Shown here piece by piece: positions 21,989-34,540 of a stretch of 64,000 nt of DNA; the first letter of the stretch is position 1, and the number at the start of each line of letters is the position of its first letter. The position numbers and the translations under genes are program-made. The DNA comes from Tetragonia tetragonoides (taxonomy: Eukaryota > Streptophyta > Magnoliopsida > Caryophyllales > Aizoaceae), in contig CM076153.1 of NCBI GenBank assembly GCA_038025085.1, positions 17,955,001 to 18,019,000 on the forward strand, given 5' to 3'. Below the pieces are notes generated by a model, which saw only the letters and a list, made by a program, of their open reading frames with translations, was not told the origin of the DNA and did not search any database.

Positions 21989-22533
21989 TAGAGCCGACAA
22001 AAGCTGACACGACACGATAACACGACACGAACCGGACACGAAATAAACGGGTTAGTGTTGAGATTTTTGACACGATTAACTTAAGCAGGTCGACACGAGT
22101 AACTCGTTTAGTTAAACGAGTTGGGTTAGTGTTGAGATTTTCAACACGAAATTGACACGCTGTGACACGATTATTCAAAGATGACGAGAAAAAAGTCACT
22201 TAACTAATGATTATATTAATAAAATAAAGTGTAAATGTATGATATTCATTAGTTCAATTGAGTAATACACCATTGGAAGCTTAAAGTGATATTTTAAAAA
22301 TTCTTTACTATTTTTTATTACTTTTTTTATATTATATTCTTTTATTTTCTGGAAAGAAATTAGATTAAAAAGTTAAGCGGGTCAACACGAATAACACAAT
22401 TATTAAGCGGATTGGGTTAATGTTGAAGGTTTCCGACACGATTAATAAATGGGTCAGGTTAGTGTCGGGAGATTTCTGACACGATTAACTTTGACACGAA
22501 CACGAACCTGACACGACATATTTGCCAGCTCTA
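21989..22533. mobile_element. hAT-type MITE upstream of the WOX13-like gene
   Basis: 545 bp with terminal inverted repeats TAGAGCCGACAAA and TTTGCCAGCTCTA, flanked by an exact 8-bp duplication CCCCTAGG (21981-21988 and 22534-22541). The interior is full of degenerate CACGA repeats. The 8-bp target site points to hAT. Confidence 0.9.
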
Positions 22534-22541
22534 CCCCTAGG

Positions 22542-25500
22542 TAATTAGCATTTCCCACATCAATTCCCATGAAATTTCAATTCCTTTGTTAAACCAAACA
22601 GGAATGGACACTTCTCAGAAATTTCTATTTCCCATATGAATTAACACTTCTCATGGGAACTTACTTCATATAGTTAACCAAACAAGCACTATATATCACA
22701 AAAACTTGTACGAAACAGGTGAGACCACTCATACAAGTATGATGTCATGCTGACATCATATTTTTATATATAGATGGTCTATGCCTACAAACCAACGCCG
22801 GAAAATAGCCACTGTGATCAATGGTGGATACCTTTAGTTATGAACCAAAAAATAATATAAAGGTGGTCTCATCATTTATTTATTTTTTTGCTGAACAAAA
22901 AGAGAGTGTAAGTGAATGGCGACCGAGGCACCCCTCGCTACGTCATGTTCGGACTCTCGTGTTCAATAGCGAATATATTAGACTAGCTGAACTACGAGCG
23001 CAAGCACTAGCCCCGTTAACGTAACACCAACAAGGGGCTAATATAGTTCCTAAAAGTCAGCAGACACAAGGAATGAAAGGTGGTCTCATCTTGATGCACC
23101 TCATAAGAGACTTTTTAGAGGTATGCATCAATAAAACTATTAAATCATACAGTTTTTATAATGAGTAAAAGCACTATTTATTTGTTTTCAACCATGAAAA
23201 AAGTTATAACGAGTACAGTTATTAAATCATTAATATTATAAATACAATCACTAAATCAATAAATTTATAAATACAGGTTTTTAAGCAATTTTGTTTGTTA
23301 CAGTTTTGACTAACCCAGTCTTTTTTTTTAATTGGTTAAGGTGCGAGAGGTAATGCTCGGACTGCTCAATCGTGAATATATTAGACTAATTAAGTGATTT
23401 GCGCAAGCACAGATCTCGTGAATGTAGCATCATTTAGGTATAAATAGAAGTCGGAATATACAAGCTAGCTTGTCTCACAAGAACACTTATTGGAGCAAGT
23501 TTAGAACCACTTGACCACCCTCAATGGTAATTTTGACTAACCTAGTTACCCAGGTAGGGGGTGAATGGCCGAACGGGATACTTATCGGGTATTTAACTAA
23601 CCAAAATTGACATTCGGTCCACTGGTTCCTAATTGTTGGAAATTGAAATTAGGTGCTACTGATTACAATGTTTAAAATTCAAATTGGATCCGCCGGTTAT
23701 CTTACAGTTTCTAAGTACCAAGGTCCATACCAAAATTCAAATTCATTATTTTCTATAATCAAATAATTCTATGTTTTAAAAGTAAAAAAAATCAAATTCA
23801 TTATTTTTTAAAATCAAAAAATTTTATGTTTTAATATTAAAAAAAGAAAAAGAAATAATACACACCAACAAGATATTAATTTTCAAAATACAAACATTTA
23901 AAATTATAATTTACAATCAAAATACTGAACATTGTAAGTCAAAATTAAAATACGAATATACAATCACTAAATTATTAGGATTAAAAACAAAATAATTAAA
24001 TCACTAGAATTACAAATATAGTTGTTTGAAGCACTAATAATTACAATTGTTTGTTTCCAACAAAAAAAAGTGTTGTAATTTTGTTTACAGCGGAATCCCA
24101 AACGATTCCGAATCCACAAAGCCAATAATCAGAATTGAAACTAGTTTGCACTAGCTCTGCTTTTGGAAATCGGAATTGAACCTTCAAACCAATTCTAATT
24201 TCGTAATCACTGGATCCAAATCGGTTTCAATTTCAGTATTGAGTATCCAGTATTTCTAAGTTCACCCATAAACCCATGGGTGAGTAAAAATTTCATGTAG
24301 CCAATATCAAAATCGAAAACGAATTTTAATTGGTGCTTCCGAAATCGAACCCACACTGACATATCCGATTCTGATTCCCAAAAACAATTGCTCATAAATT
24401 GATAATTAAGTTATTTATGAGTTCTAAACAATTTTTAAGCTGATAACTATCGAGGTTGAATAAATTTGACATAAATCGAATGTCCGACATTAAGTCAATT
24501 TTAGAAATCAAAATATCTCTTATGAGGCGACTTCTATAACCAAGCATGACATCGGCATGATGTCATACTTGTTTGAGGCGCCTCAGGTTAAGGCCACCTT
24601 ATATTAGTTTTGTGTCTAGAAATTGTAAGGCGTGTGAAATTTCATGATAAAATACTAATATTATATAGAAAATAGAAATTAATTGATCATCATGTTTTCC
24701 CATTTGCACCAAAACAAAGGATCGTTTTTGGTTTGAAATTCATATATTTATCCAAAATAGTAACGAGTATTTTATATACTCACTTGGCTTAAAGATCATT
24801 ATAGTATATATGTTTCAAAACAAAGTTAAGATGTGACAAATGTGATTTCTTGGTCAGATTTTTGCATTGCCAAGTTAGCTCAGGGAAATAGTCACTGTAC
24901 TCGATGGTGGATACTCTTGATTGTGAACCAGAACACAAATGATAGTATTTGTAAAATAATTTAAAATCTTTAGAAGGACTAATTTAATTCCACTAAGGAA
25001 AAATAAAGGACTTATTTAGAAAATGTTAGAATGTCATTAGCTTCTGTTTTTTTTTTTTTTAGTGAATTAAGAATGCCATTAGCTTGCCATTACATATAAG
25101 ATAAACTTCTGTTAAAATAAAGACAAAATGCATGATTGTAGGTTGGAGTAGGAAAAAGAAAGACCCCATCAAAAGAAGTGATATTACTTACTTGATTGGG
25201 TAAAATTCTTGAAATAAAAAAAAGCTCCGACTATGGAGTATAACCAAAAAGGGACAGATCAAATTTCAAAAGCAAATTCAACTTTTGACCTCAAACACCA
25301 ACACTACAAAAAGGTAAATATTACAATTGCGAGTGGATCCCATTGTCGAAGTGCTCCTTCACCCTTTTCATTGCTGTATACAGCTCCTAAGCGCCAAGCT
25401 TGGATTTTGCCATCAACAATAATGCCTTTTATAATAAGGTATTTTTTTTCCCCTCTCTCTCCAAAAGCAGCTCCCTTCCTCCTTTTCAATTCTTACTTTC

Positions 25501-27097
25501 ATATAGTAATGGGTTAGAAATTACTAGATTTCTTCGAAAATTTGGTGATTTCTAACCAATTTTTTATGTAGATATCTAATTAGTTTTGTTATTATCGTTT
25601 CCAAACTTGTTGTTTTAGAATATCTAATAAATTTGTCTCACTTTTTTGTGAGTTTGTGCTTTGTCTCACTTCTGTTGTGAGTTTGTGATTTATCTCTTCA
25701 TTGTGAGAGTTGTCTCAAGTTTAATCTTGGTTGATTGGTAACAATCATGGAGTTTTTTATGGCCTTTTCAAGAGTATCAGAAATCGAAAACAGTTCTATT
25801 GTGGAGAACCTCATCTTGATGTTCATAGTAGCTTTATGGAAGGGACCCAGAGAGATTTTGGCAAGTATACAAGAAGTCATGTTTGATCTCTGGCCGATCT
25901 TCAGTGGAGTAACTTTACAGATCTCTTTCATTTTAGTGACTATGATGTCAATTGTTACTATCTCATACTTTTGCTTATCGATGTATTCTCTTGTAAGTAC
26001 CGAATGGCTTCTATATTGAATAAAATGTGTCGTTTTTATTTCAAAAAAATAAAATAAAAAATAAGGTAATTTACACGCAATTTTAAACTCTTTCGTCATA
26101 AATAGGGGTTTTGGCTCTTCAATGCGTGAATTGTATACTAGTGTATACAAAGCTTGGAGTGCCACGCGCACTACATCATTAATAACGTTCACGTAAGCTC
26201 TTCCATTTCTTCTTATGTGGTACATGAAACAATGTACACATGAGTACATATAAAAATTTACTATCTTCCACATACACAATTACCCAATAAAATTTCATAA
26301 TGAGTTACAAACTCACATGACCAACCAATTTTAAGGATAAAATTAAATCCACAATAATACTGGTACTAGAGCCTTCCAATAATTAATTTAATCACCAAAT
26401 GCAATAACTACTTTTTATCAGGTAGATTATTTGACTTGTTTATTACTAATCAGTAAAGTTGTCTTCTTGATTTCAACCAAGTAATAGATTTTGGTTCCCA
26501 CCAAGGGTAAACACCTTCAATCAAAGTGATTATTTTGTAATTTTTTGCCCTGACTAGTTTGTAGACACCTTAAAAAGTAATGGGAGAAATAACCAAAAAA
26601 TTTAAAACTACTCCATACACAATGAAAAATAATTCGAATCCTCTACCATAATTAAGGATCAATGTTTAAATCACCCCCTTTGATTATATCCAAGTAATAT
26701 TTTAAAACAACTCAAATCTTCTATATCAAGGGGTCTATACTAGTAAATGTCTGCAGCATAAGCTTGTTACCTCTCATCATATGGATAACGCGTGGGAGAC
26801 TGTTTACTTTATAATAATCTATACTATACTCATTTAGCCATAATTCGTTGACAATTATTTACGTAGATGAACAAGACAGCACTGAATTCAAAATATCATG
26901 ATGAAAGTCATATTCATTTTGTTATTTGGATTTGTACTTATTTAGAACTATTGTGCGATTAGTTACTGCTTATGTACAAATTTCTTTTAAATACGTGATA
27001 ATTAATTAGTAATCAAATAAGTTGAGATGGGTCACTTTTTATGTATACAAATTACCCTGTATTACGATGAAATTTTCTCATATATGTTTTTGTCTTA
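22542..27097. other. AT-rich intergenic DNA without a recognised gene
   Basis: Short diverged repeats recur: a TCAATGGTGGATACC-like phrase at 22818 and 24902, and a GAATATATTAGACTA-containing phrase at 22970 and 23375. Open frames here are short, and I see no coding motif in either strand. Confidence 0.5.
25500..26070 (+). mobile_element. candidate retroposon remnant with A-rich tail
   Basis: A stretch with mRNA-like composition ends in TTGAATAAAATGTGTCG and an A-rich tail (26038-26065). An 94-codon frame (25735-26019) in it matches nothing I recognise. The tail and AATAAA suggest a processed or LINE-mobilised sequence; no clear target duplication is seen. Confidence 0.35.
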
Positions 27098-27459
27098 GGG
27101 CATCATTATCCCTAGTCTTGTGAGTCTTTATATTTGAGAGTCTTAAAATTTTTGCGAGTCTTGTGCCATTATGGTAGGCAAAAAATATAGGAGTCTTAAG
27201 ATGGGTCTTGATATTTCAAGACTCTCTTTGAGACTCAATAATGGGCCCCTACTACTCAATAAGTCAAACAAAATTATTGTTGGGCCCTACAGACAAAAAA
27301 AAAGGTGAAATGATGAAGAGATAGAGTCTCAAGAGTCTTGTAAACAATGTAATGACAAATTTAAAGAGACTAATGTGAGTATTAAAAACCAAAAAGATGA
27401 TGAAAAGATAATGTGTCAAGTTTTAAAAGTTTTAAAAGTCTTTAGCAATGTGAATGTCC
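27098..27459. mobile_element. Tourist-like MITE candidate
   Basis: Bounded by GGGCATCATTATC and a related inverted end (GACATTCACATTG read in reverse), flanked by TTA on both sides (27095-27097 and 27460-27462). Many internal GAGTCTT/AAGACTC inverted words occur. TTA sites fit PIF/Harbinger. The ends match only in part. Confidence 0.5.
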
Positions 27460-27462
27460 TTA

Positions 27463-28482
27463 GTAAGACAAGTCGTGTGTCATTTTTTTTGAACCGTAAT
27501 TACTCCACTAAATTAATAGTGATTCCATGAAGAGATTTTTAATGTTATTTTGAGGTGCCCCATGATCAACCGACAAAACATGTGCTCCTCCGCCGTCGCC
27601 CCTTTGCCCAATTTACTACTCTAATATCACTAGCTAATTTATATATTTGGAAACAACTTGAAAAGGAAAGGGTGCTAAAGATGAATATACAATCATTAAA
27701 TGTGGTACACAAATTTTTTTATAAGACGGTCTTTTATAATTTTTGGTGAAATGGGAGTTACTTTTTAATAAAGGAAAGTGGGTGGATGTATCGTTCTCCT
27801 TTAATAAAATAAGGATCACTAATTCACTAACCACCATAAGTAACCCCTACTGCTTTGCATTTCTAAAAAGTGACCTCAATTTTCTGTGAGTTGCTTTTTT
27901 TTGGTGCAAAATTTTCTGTGAGTTGCTAGTCTCACACAAAACTTGCTGAAAGAAAAAAAAAAAAAAAAGAAAATCTATTTTTACTAGCTTCTATTCTTTT
28001 GTGCCATGCACAGGATTATAAATTGAACTATAACCCCTCTACCCACCACCCACTTAGACAAGAAAATGTGGTTGAGTGAATATAAACTCCACAAAAACGC
28101 ATTCACCATTTACTAAGATTTAGGGTTTGAAACTCACCTTATGCATGCAACAACTCATAATTCTATGAAAAATCCAGTATATAATGAAGCATGACGATTT
28201 CTCGCAATGTGTAGCCCTCATTGGTAGGTTATGTCTCGAATTTGGAAAGTATTTATTTAGTTTCCTAATTCTATTACGACACTTTCCAGTTTCCATAATA
28301 CCAATATATTATTGGTGAAAATATCTACGGGATTGTTTAAAGATAGACAAGATCTTTTCGTTTTTCTAATTGTATTAGATTTAAGTTTCTTTGGTGTGTC
28401 CATATATAAACCCAATGAGACATTTAGTTTATGTGAGTGTGTATGAGTCATCACCATTCTCTTTTGTATGTCTATATATAAA
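27463..28482. other. intergenic DNA without a recognised gene
   Basis: AT-rich, with A/T runs (27950-27968) and a segment near 27700-27960 that shares TGAGAC/GTGAG-type words with insertions at 42513 and 43224. No coding signal is seen. Confidence 0.45.
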
Positions 28483-29274
28483 GGCCTCTGTTATTGTCAG
28501 GTCATAAAATACTAATGCCAGGTTAATAATTTTTTGAGTTGTCAATTTAGTCCTTCATATTAATAAGGCAATAAACATATTCTCTCTCCATTATCTTTAA
28601 TTGATCTTATTTACAAACAAATTTATGAAAGTTGTTGAATTTAGAGATCCAATAACTCCACTAATTTAGCAACAAAATTTGGAGGGAGATTGAGAGAGAT
28701 TGAAAATGTCATGTTACAAATTATTTTGCCCTCATCATATCATATACTCTATCCCCTAACTCTTTGAATTTTCATGGCTGCTATTTAGATTCTCATGCAT
28801 TCTATTTCTATTTTCTATACGTATGCTATACCCAGGGCCACAGGCCTCAGCAACATAACTTCTCCAATCAAATTCTTAGAGAAAGAAGCTAACCTAGATC
28901 CTTTTTTTTTTGTTTTCCAAACATACATGGCTAACAAAACAAAAGAGATTTCATTGAACCATCTTAAAACTAAAAGAACGAATACTACAAAATTTTAAAT
29001 AATAACACATGCATGATACAACTCTTCTATTAATTTCTTAGATATTTTGTATGTATGAATGGAAATATTTTTTGCAATTTTGGTAAGATTTTTATTTGGC
29101 TATCATTATGATTAAATACATAGATATTCAATACATAAATAAGAAAACCTGAACAGGACACTTATTATAAATGAAGAGAGAATAACTTGGGTTGCCTAAT
29201 TAAAATAAAGGGTTAAATTGTCAACTCACAAAATAATGACATTAGTATTTCATGACCTGGCAATAACAACGGCC
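28483..29274. mobile_element. TIR transposon with about 70-bp inverted ends
   Basis: The left end GGCCTCTGTTATTGTCAGGT and the reverse complement of the right end GGCCGTTGTTATTGCCAGGT match through ATACTAATG and GAGTTG-CAATTTA. The near-matching 8-bp flanks are TATATAAA and TATATAAG. No transposase is seen. The recent duplication starts inside its left end (28540 = 49437), so the copy at 49437-50169 lacks the first 57 bp or so. Confidence 0.75.
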
Positions 29275-29282
29275 TATATAAG

Positions 29283-30735
29283 CTACATAAGACATTCAGT
29301 TTATATGTGCATGTATTATTTCTCCTCTCTGAATTTTGCCTGCCTTGCCTCTCATGCCAATCTGCCCGTTGCCATTTCTGCCTCCTTTGCCCCTTCCTGG
29401 TTGATGTTGCCTTGGCTGTACAGGTTGTCTAGGCTGTTGCACTAGTTGTGCTTGATTGGTTAACAGGAGCTTCAGGTTGCCTTGTCAAGTTCTCAACAGT
29501 AGGCACTAGTGTCCTCTTCTTCTTCCTACACACCTCTTCAACATGGCCATATTGATTACAGTGACCACATACAGTAGGTTTCCAGTAATAATCCAAAGTT
29601 GTTCAAGGATTATGCCTCTCTAGCTTTTAAAATGCACCTTATCAGGGAACTTAGACCCTATATCCACCATCTTTTAAAACCCGAGCAAAGTTGATACCCA
29701 CCTTCATCCCAGTGTTCTTATCAGCCACCATAGATCTACCAATAAGACAAAACAATCTTACTGAGCCCAACAACATTCCAGTACTTTACATCTAACCAAG
29801 GAAACTTTACTCAGATGGGCACAACTTGTGTGGACTTAATTAGTTCATCGTGGACCAATATGTGGAGTCACCCCCTACTTCACCTGGAGTCACCCCCCTC
29901 TAAAAGTGGAGCCACCCCTACTTCACCTAGAGCCACCCCTCAAATTTATACTTGACACCACCCCTATGTCACCTGGAATCACCCCCTACTTTACCTGGAG
30001 CCACCCCTTACTTCACCTGGAGCCACCCCTCAAAATTACTCAAAATTACTTCACCTGGAGTCACTCCCTACTTTATCAGGAGCCACCCCATACTTCACCT
30101 GGAGCCACCCCTCAAAATTACTTAGTCCACGGTGGACTAAGTCCACACAAGACATGTTGCAAATATAGTTGCTCCTTAGCATAATTAACATTTGTAGACC
30201 ATGGTCTAACAATGAGAGGTTTGTTATCAAAATGGAAGACACCCTTTTGTAAAATAGCATCTCTCTTTTCTACTGATTCAAAAACGAACCAAAACAATAC
30301 CACTATTCATCGTAACTATATTTGGCATCCCTCTTTTAGCCCAGATCCTACCAACAAAAGGCTGATAAGGACACTCATTGGAGGCCTAGATCTCAAAACA
30401 TAACCAACCAATGCTTGACTATAGTAATCAAGAGAAATGGGATTTTGCTTTGTCCTGTAGTTGCGATAGCCATGAGTTAATCTTCTCTCGAGCAGCTAGC
30501 TCAAGTTGCTTAACAATACCAGTTTGAACACCAGAGGTCAAGATATGGGGGGCATTTAGTTCATTACGAGCGAGATTGTGAACTACTTGATCTAAACTAG
30601 GTCTCTGATTACTATTCAAATTAGTTGGAATCTGCATTTCAATTGGACTATTAGTAGGTTCCTCAGTACTTACATCACCTTCACCTTGATCTTCTGCTTC
30701 TCGTTTAACCTTAGGCCTTATCGCGCGCTAGTGGA
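29283..30735 (-). pseudogene. LINE ORF1-type remnant (DUF4283 plus CCHC zinc knuckle)
   Basis: The minus strand begins near IRPKVKREAEDQ (30720). It continues through a DUF4283 block (FVFESVEKRDAILQKGVFHF, LIVRPWSTNV), then VKFPWLDVKYWNVVGLSKI, and a zinc knuckle CGHCNQYGHVEEVC (29510-29570) followed by a basic Gln-rich tail. Stops, shifts and an inserted foldback element (29825-30151) break it. It ends at the flank of the TIR transposon at 29274. Confidence 0.8.
29825..30151. mobile_element. foldback insertion with internal minisatellite inside the LINE remnant
   Basis: Inverted ends CTTGTGTGGACTTA and TAAGTCCACACAAG (about 30 bp, imperfect) enclose roughly ten units of a 25-30-bp repeat (CACCCCTACTTCACCTGGAGC). 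Removing it rejoins the LINE frame as YLQHV-VPI-(stop)-VKFPW, so it is a clean insertion. It is present in both duplicate units (50720-51036 in the second). Confidence 0.75.
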
Positions 30736-31146
30736 GAGAGAAGAGAGAGCATGTCGAGAGTTTTTCTTTTTCGAACCAAACAATTTAATGAAATCTTTAT
30801 AATGACATAAGTATCATTATGAATTTTTATAATTGAATATTATTTAAGTGATAAGCGGTTAACGTTATTTCACATGAATTGAATTGAACTAATTAAACGA
30901 AAATTAAGCTGAGGAGAATAAAGCACAATTTTCATAGTAATGGTTCATGCAGCTTTATTCATCGACAATAATCATAATTATACAAAAGTTACCATTACAT
31001 GCTTACTTTTTAGTAGTAGTAAGCAGTAGCGCACACACATTGGTACATACACTGTATAGGACACTGAATTGAAACCACAATATTACAGTAGAAATTACGT
31101 GCTGCATGCATGATAGAGTTGTTTGCCATCGATCAACATCTATCTA

Positions 31147-32217
31147 TCAATGGCATTCCCCGTAGTAACAGAGACAAGCCTTTTCACCTTTGTACCATTT
31201 GCATTCACCGTAGTGAGCTCCCCAAGTGTTCTTACACTTGTAGTTGCAACGATCGAAACACCCACCTTTGTACACCCATCCACATTTCGGTGCTTCAGCC
31301 ACTTGGATTTCTAAAAAGAAAAGAGAATATTAATTAGTTAATACGTGTCTTAATAAGAGTAGTTGAGGCTAGGGTCCAACTAAGTTGAGTTGAGGCCGAG
31401 CCAGGCCAGCTTGAAACTCTGCTCGGTTTGGCTAAGCTCGGGCTCGACTCGGTTTGGTTCTACTCGAATTCAAATTTATTATTATAAACCTTTTAAAAAA
31501 CAAATTAATTGAAATCATTATTTGCAATGGGATTCGACTACATGTGATCATTTGCACCTTAATATAAATATACAAAATTCCTAAAATAAAAATGAATTTT
31601 ATTTCGTAAATATTTAATTGTCTTAGTTTTTTTGGTTTAACCACATATTCACCTAAGTCTTTTGGTCCCAAATTAATCATGTGCGCACTGGGTCGGCCCA
31701 CGAAAGGGTAAAATGCTCCCACTAAATAGTTTTTCCATTTACAAGATTCGAACCCTCGACCTTGCTTAAGGGACGAGAGTGTCGAACCACTCACACTAAC
31801 CACTTATTAATTATCTTATTTAATAAAGAGAAAAATAATCAAGTCAACTGCGCCGACTGAGCCGAGCCATGCATATATAGTAGGTTCGTGCTAAACTCGG
31901 AAAGTATTTGAGCTGACTCGAGCTCAGCTCGAACTTGGTTCTTGGTTGGACGAGTTTTGATCAAGTCGGTTTGACTCAGTTACACCCCTAGTTAAAACCA
32001 ATTATTGTAATCAATTATAAGGGTTCTATGTAGATCGTCGCTAACATTTTAGTGTTGCTATATATTTTGTTTAAGTACTCCTTGTAACTTAATAAGCACC
32101 ATGTTGGTAACATAAATAATAGCAAGGAATGGATAAAAAGTACTCACCGTTGCTAGCAACAAGGAAGAAGATGAGAGAGATAGCGAGTAAGCCAACAAAG
32201 CAACCAGACTTGGCCAT
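31147..32217 (-). CDS. defensin-like secreted cysteine-rich peptide, copy 1
   Basis: Exon 1 is 32148-32217 and exon 2 is 31147-31310; the GT-AG intron splits codon 24, and the joined frame gives 77 residues. Residues 1-23 are a signal peptide (hydrophobic VGLLAISLIFFLVAS). The mature part has eight cysteines spaced C-x7-C-x3-C-x3-C-x10-C-x8-C-x-C-x4-C, with the alpha-core GGCFDRC and gamma-core GECKWYKGEKAC, as in the CS-alpha-beta defensin fold. By analogy with plant defensins the likely cleavage is after AEA (residue 30). Here the first mature residue is Pro, against Gln in the other four copies. Such peptides are secreted; antimicrobial or signalling roles are usual in the family but not shown here. 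A TATAAATA box lies 83 bp upstream. Confidence 0.88.
31370..31990. mobile_element. hAT-type MITE in the intron of defensin-like copy 1, carrying a SINE
   Basis: Ends TAGGGTCCAACTAAG and CTCAGTTACACCCCTA. The left flank GTTGAGGC is the same site as in copy 2; the right flank has drifted to GTTAAAAC. The shared position in copies 1 and 2 shows it is older than the first gene duplication. Confidence 0.8.
31626..31806 (-). mobile_element. tRNA-derived SINE nested in the hAT MITE
   Basis: On the minus strand there is an A-box-like TGGTTAGTGTGAGTGG and a B box GGTTCGAATCT, with a body of 181 bp. Flanks TTAATTGTCTTA and TTAATTATCTTA (11 of 12) form the target duplication. Copy 2 has the empty site (TTTAATTGTGGG). 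Confidence 0.85.
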
Positions 32218-32299
32218 TTTCTTCCTTTCTTAATAGATTGTATATATTGAGTTAGTTTGTGAGTTGTGAATTGTGAGTTTTTGGGTGCAAAGAGCGTAG

Positions 32300-32307
32300 T
32301 ATTTATA
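32300..32307 (-). promoter_or_regulatory. TATA box of defensin-like copy 1
   Basis: TATAAATA on the minus strand inside a promoter block that is conserved in copies 2, 3 and 5 (GTCTATAAATACTACGCTCT). Confidence 0.75.
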
Positions 32308-32703
32308 GACTAATTTAATTATTTTTTGCATAGTTGCATGTTAAATTGGTAATACATTCATTTAACAACGAAATGTCAATTATACGTACGTAGTAGTATG
32401 AACAGAAGAATTTGTCAATTAATTGTACGTACGTAGAAATTTTAACAGCAAACGATTACTTAAGTCTGTGACTTGTTCTACCCAGTCGGCACCTGCTCCC
32501 AAGCTGGCAAATGGGAATAAATAAAAACCAAATTGGTTGAATTTAATCAATTCATGAGTGATGAGTCGAGTTTGATTCTTAAGAATGGAAAAATTACTTG
32601 TTTGAAAGCATTTTATCCTTTTGTGAATCGACCCGGTGTCAATAAGATGAACCCATCGTCCGTACCAAAAAATATGTCAAATACGCTCGTGTATTCATTC
32701 TCT

Positions 32704-32707
<4 letters not shown>

Positions 32708-32798
<91 letters not shown>
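32708..32798. repeat. (AT)n microsatellite, about 45 units
   Basis: A pure TA run. In the second unit the same run (53567-53663) is followed by a rearranged, inverted flank. Confidence 0.95.
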
Positions 32799-32801
<3 letters not shown>

Positions 32802-32833
32802 TTGAGACATGAGATTTATCTTATTAATTACTA

Positions 32834-33094
32834 CTTCCGTTTCACAACAGTAATAATAACATAATATCTAAAATAGATGATTCATAGAAAAAACAGCATT
32901 TCTTACTTTAGTAAACATTTTTGACAAAAAAAATTACATATACCCCCCATGTATATGACTTTATTTCATTTCATCTACCCCCACTTCCTTATTAATCAAA
33001 GGGTATAACAATAATGTTTCAACCAAACAGAGAGTGTATTGATTTATATGGCAAAAGTAAATGTTGTTATTATTGTAGAACGGATCGGAGATAG
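32834..33094. mobile_element. Stowaway-like MITE
   Basis: 261 bp with ends CTTCCGTTTCACAACAGTAA and the inverted form of CGGATCGGAGATAG, with TA on both sides. It is missing from the second unit, where this block is deleted. Confidence 0.65.
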
Positions 33095-34540
33095 TATTTT
33101 ATTTTTTGATTGGACTTGCACAGATATATCATATATGTCACACTATCATGGGCCCACTCAAGATGGTTTTTAGTTTTAAAATTTTGTTTCTTATGAAAAT
33201 TAACCAGTTTTTAAAATTCACAAATTTTGAATTTTGATTTTTAGCTGCCAATTTTGAAATTTAAGTGAACAGTTATGATGGAAAAAAATTTAGCTCAATT
33301 TTTTTTATTCTATAAGGTAATAATAAACTTATTGGGTTGTTGTTGTTATTGTTGTTGTAAGGTAATAATAAATTTTCAAAACTAAAACTTACATCTCACA
33401 AGTACCCCATACGAACCTTTTAGAAGATATGAGGTGATAATATCGAATTAGGTTATTTGGCAATTATAAGTTGATTTCTATAAGAAAGAGTGAAAAGAGT
33501 AATATTACTTCAGCGGCCCCAGAATAATCAAAATCAAATCCATTTTTATTAAAACACCATAGTAATAAACTTAGTTTTTTATAAGGGGGACACCATAATG
33601 ATAAACTCATAGTCCATATCTTTCATTATTAGTTATGCAATTAGAAATTTGATTGGAATAAACATTAATCATAATATATTTGTTTACTATTTTGAGAAAG
33701 TGATTATATTTACAAGACATTTCTTCCAAAACAATGGATCTTATATGAGGTCATCTCTATAGCCAAGTTTGGTATAGATATGTTTGAGAAATTATTGTGT
33801 AGCCCTGGACTATTGCATCATCTCTCACAAAATAAGAGACTATCAATTTAAATTTAAAGTGAGCTCCATTTATTTTGTGAGAGGAGAGAGTAATGCTCTT
33901 GAACTATGCAATAATCTCTCCAATTTATGGCCGTCTCATATAAGAATATGTCGTAAATAACAACGACATTAAGAGTGGGCGGATGATTTTAGGACAGAAA
34001 GAGTAATTAACTAATTATGACCATAATTGAGAAATGAATGAGGTACATGTCGTATTGCCGTACATCTTGCAAATTACGAGGTTATAACATGGAAAAGATT
34101 AAGGAAACATATAAGGCGGAAGCATATGGGTCATACAGACATACAGTCATGTAATTTGTCTAATGTGCCTCTTCTGGATGTCATGAAGAGGTAATTTAGA
34201 ATTTATGTATATGCTACTTGACAAATTTGAGTCTATTAATGTTTATCTAGACTTGTTCTTACCGTAAAGAAAGTGTTAAATTGTTGTGCCTCTTGGACAT
34301 GAGCTAATACAAATAAGGGTTGAATTGTTCCACCATATTGTTCAACCATGTTAATTTATCAGAACATCTCATGCATGGAAATAATCTAATTCTTAAACAC
34401 GTATTATGCCATGTTTGACATAGTTAATTGTTTTCGTAGTTGAAAAGTTGGAAGAGGGTAAAATCAATTAAAAGTTGCTATAAATTCGGTGACAAACTAG
34501 CAATTGTTTTCCTAATTATTGAAACTGAAAGCTTGTTATT

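Noticed and set aside
25735..26019. 94-codon frame as a membrane protein gene
   Set aside because: It sits in a candidate retroposon with an A-rich tail, and I see no homology or splice context to support a gene.
31740..31780. A tRNA gene on the minus strand (GGTTCGAATC T-loop word)
   Set aside because: There is no cloverleaf or acceptor stem; target duplications and the 181-bp body show a SINE.
32533..32805. 90-codon frame ending in Tyr-Ile repeats, and similar frames at 53418-53725
   Set aside because: They are translations of the (AT)n microsatellite.
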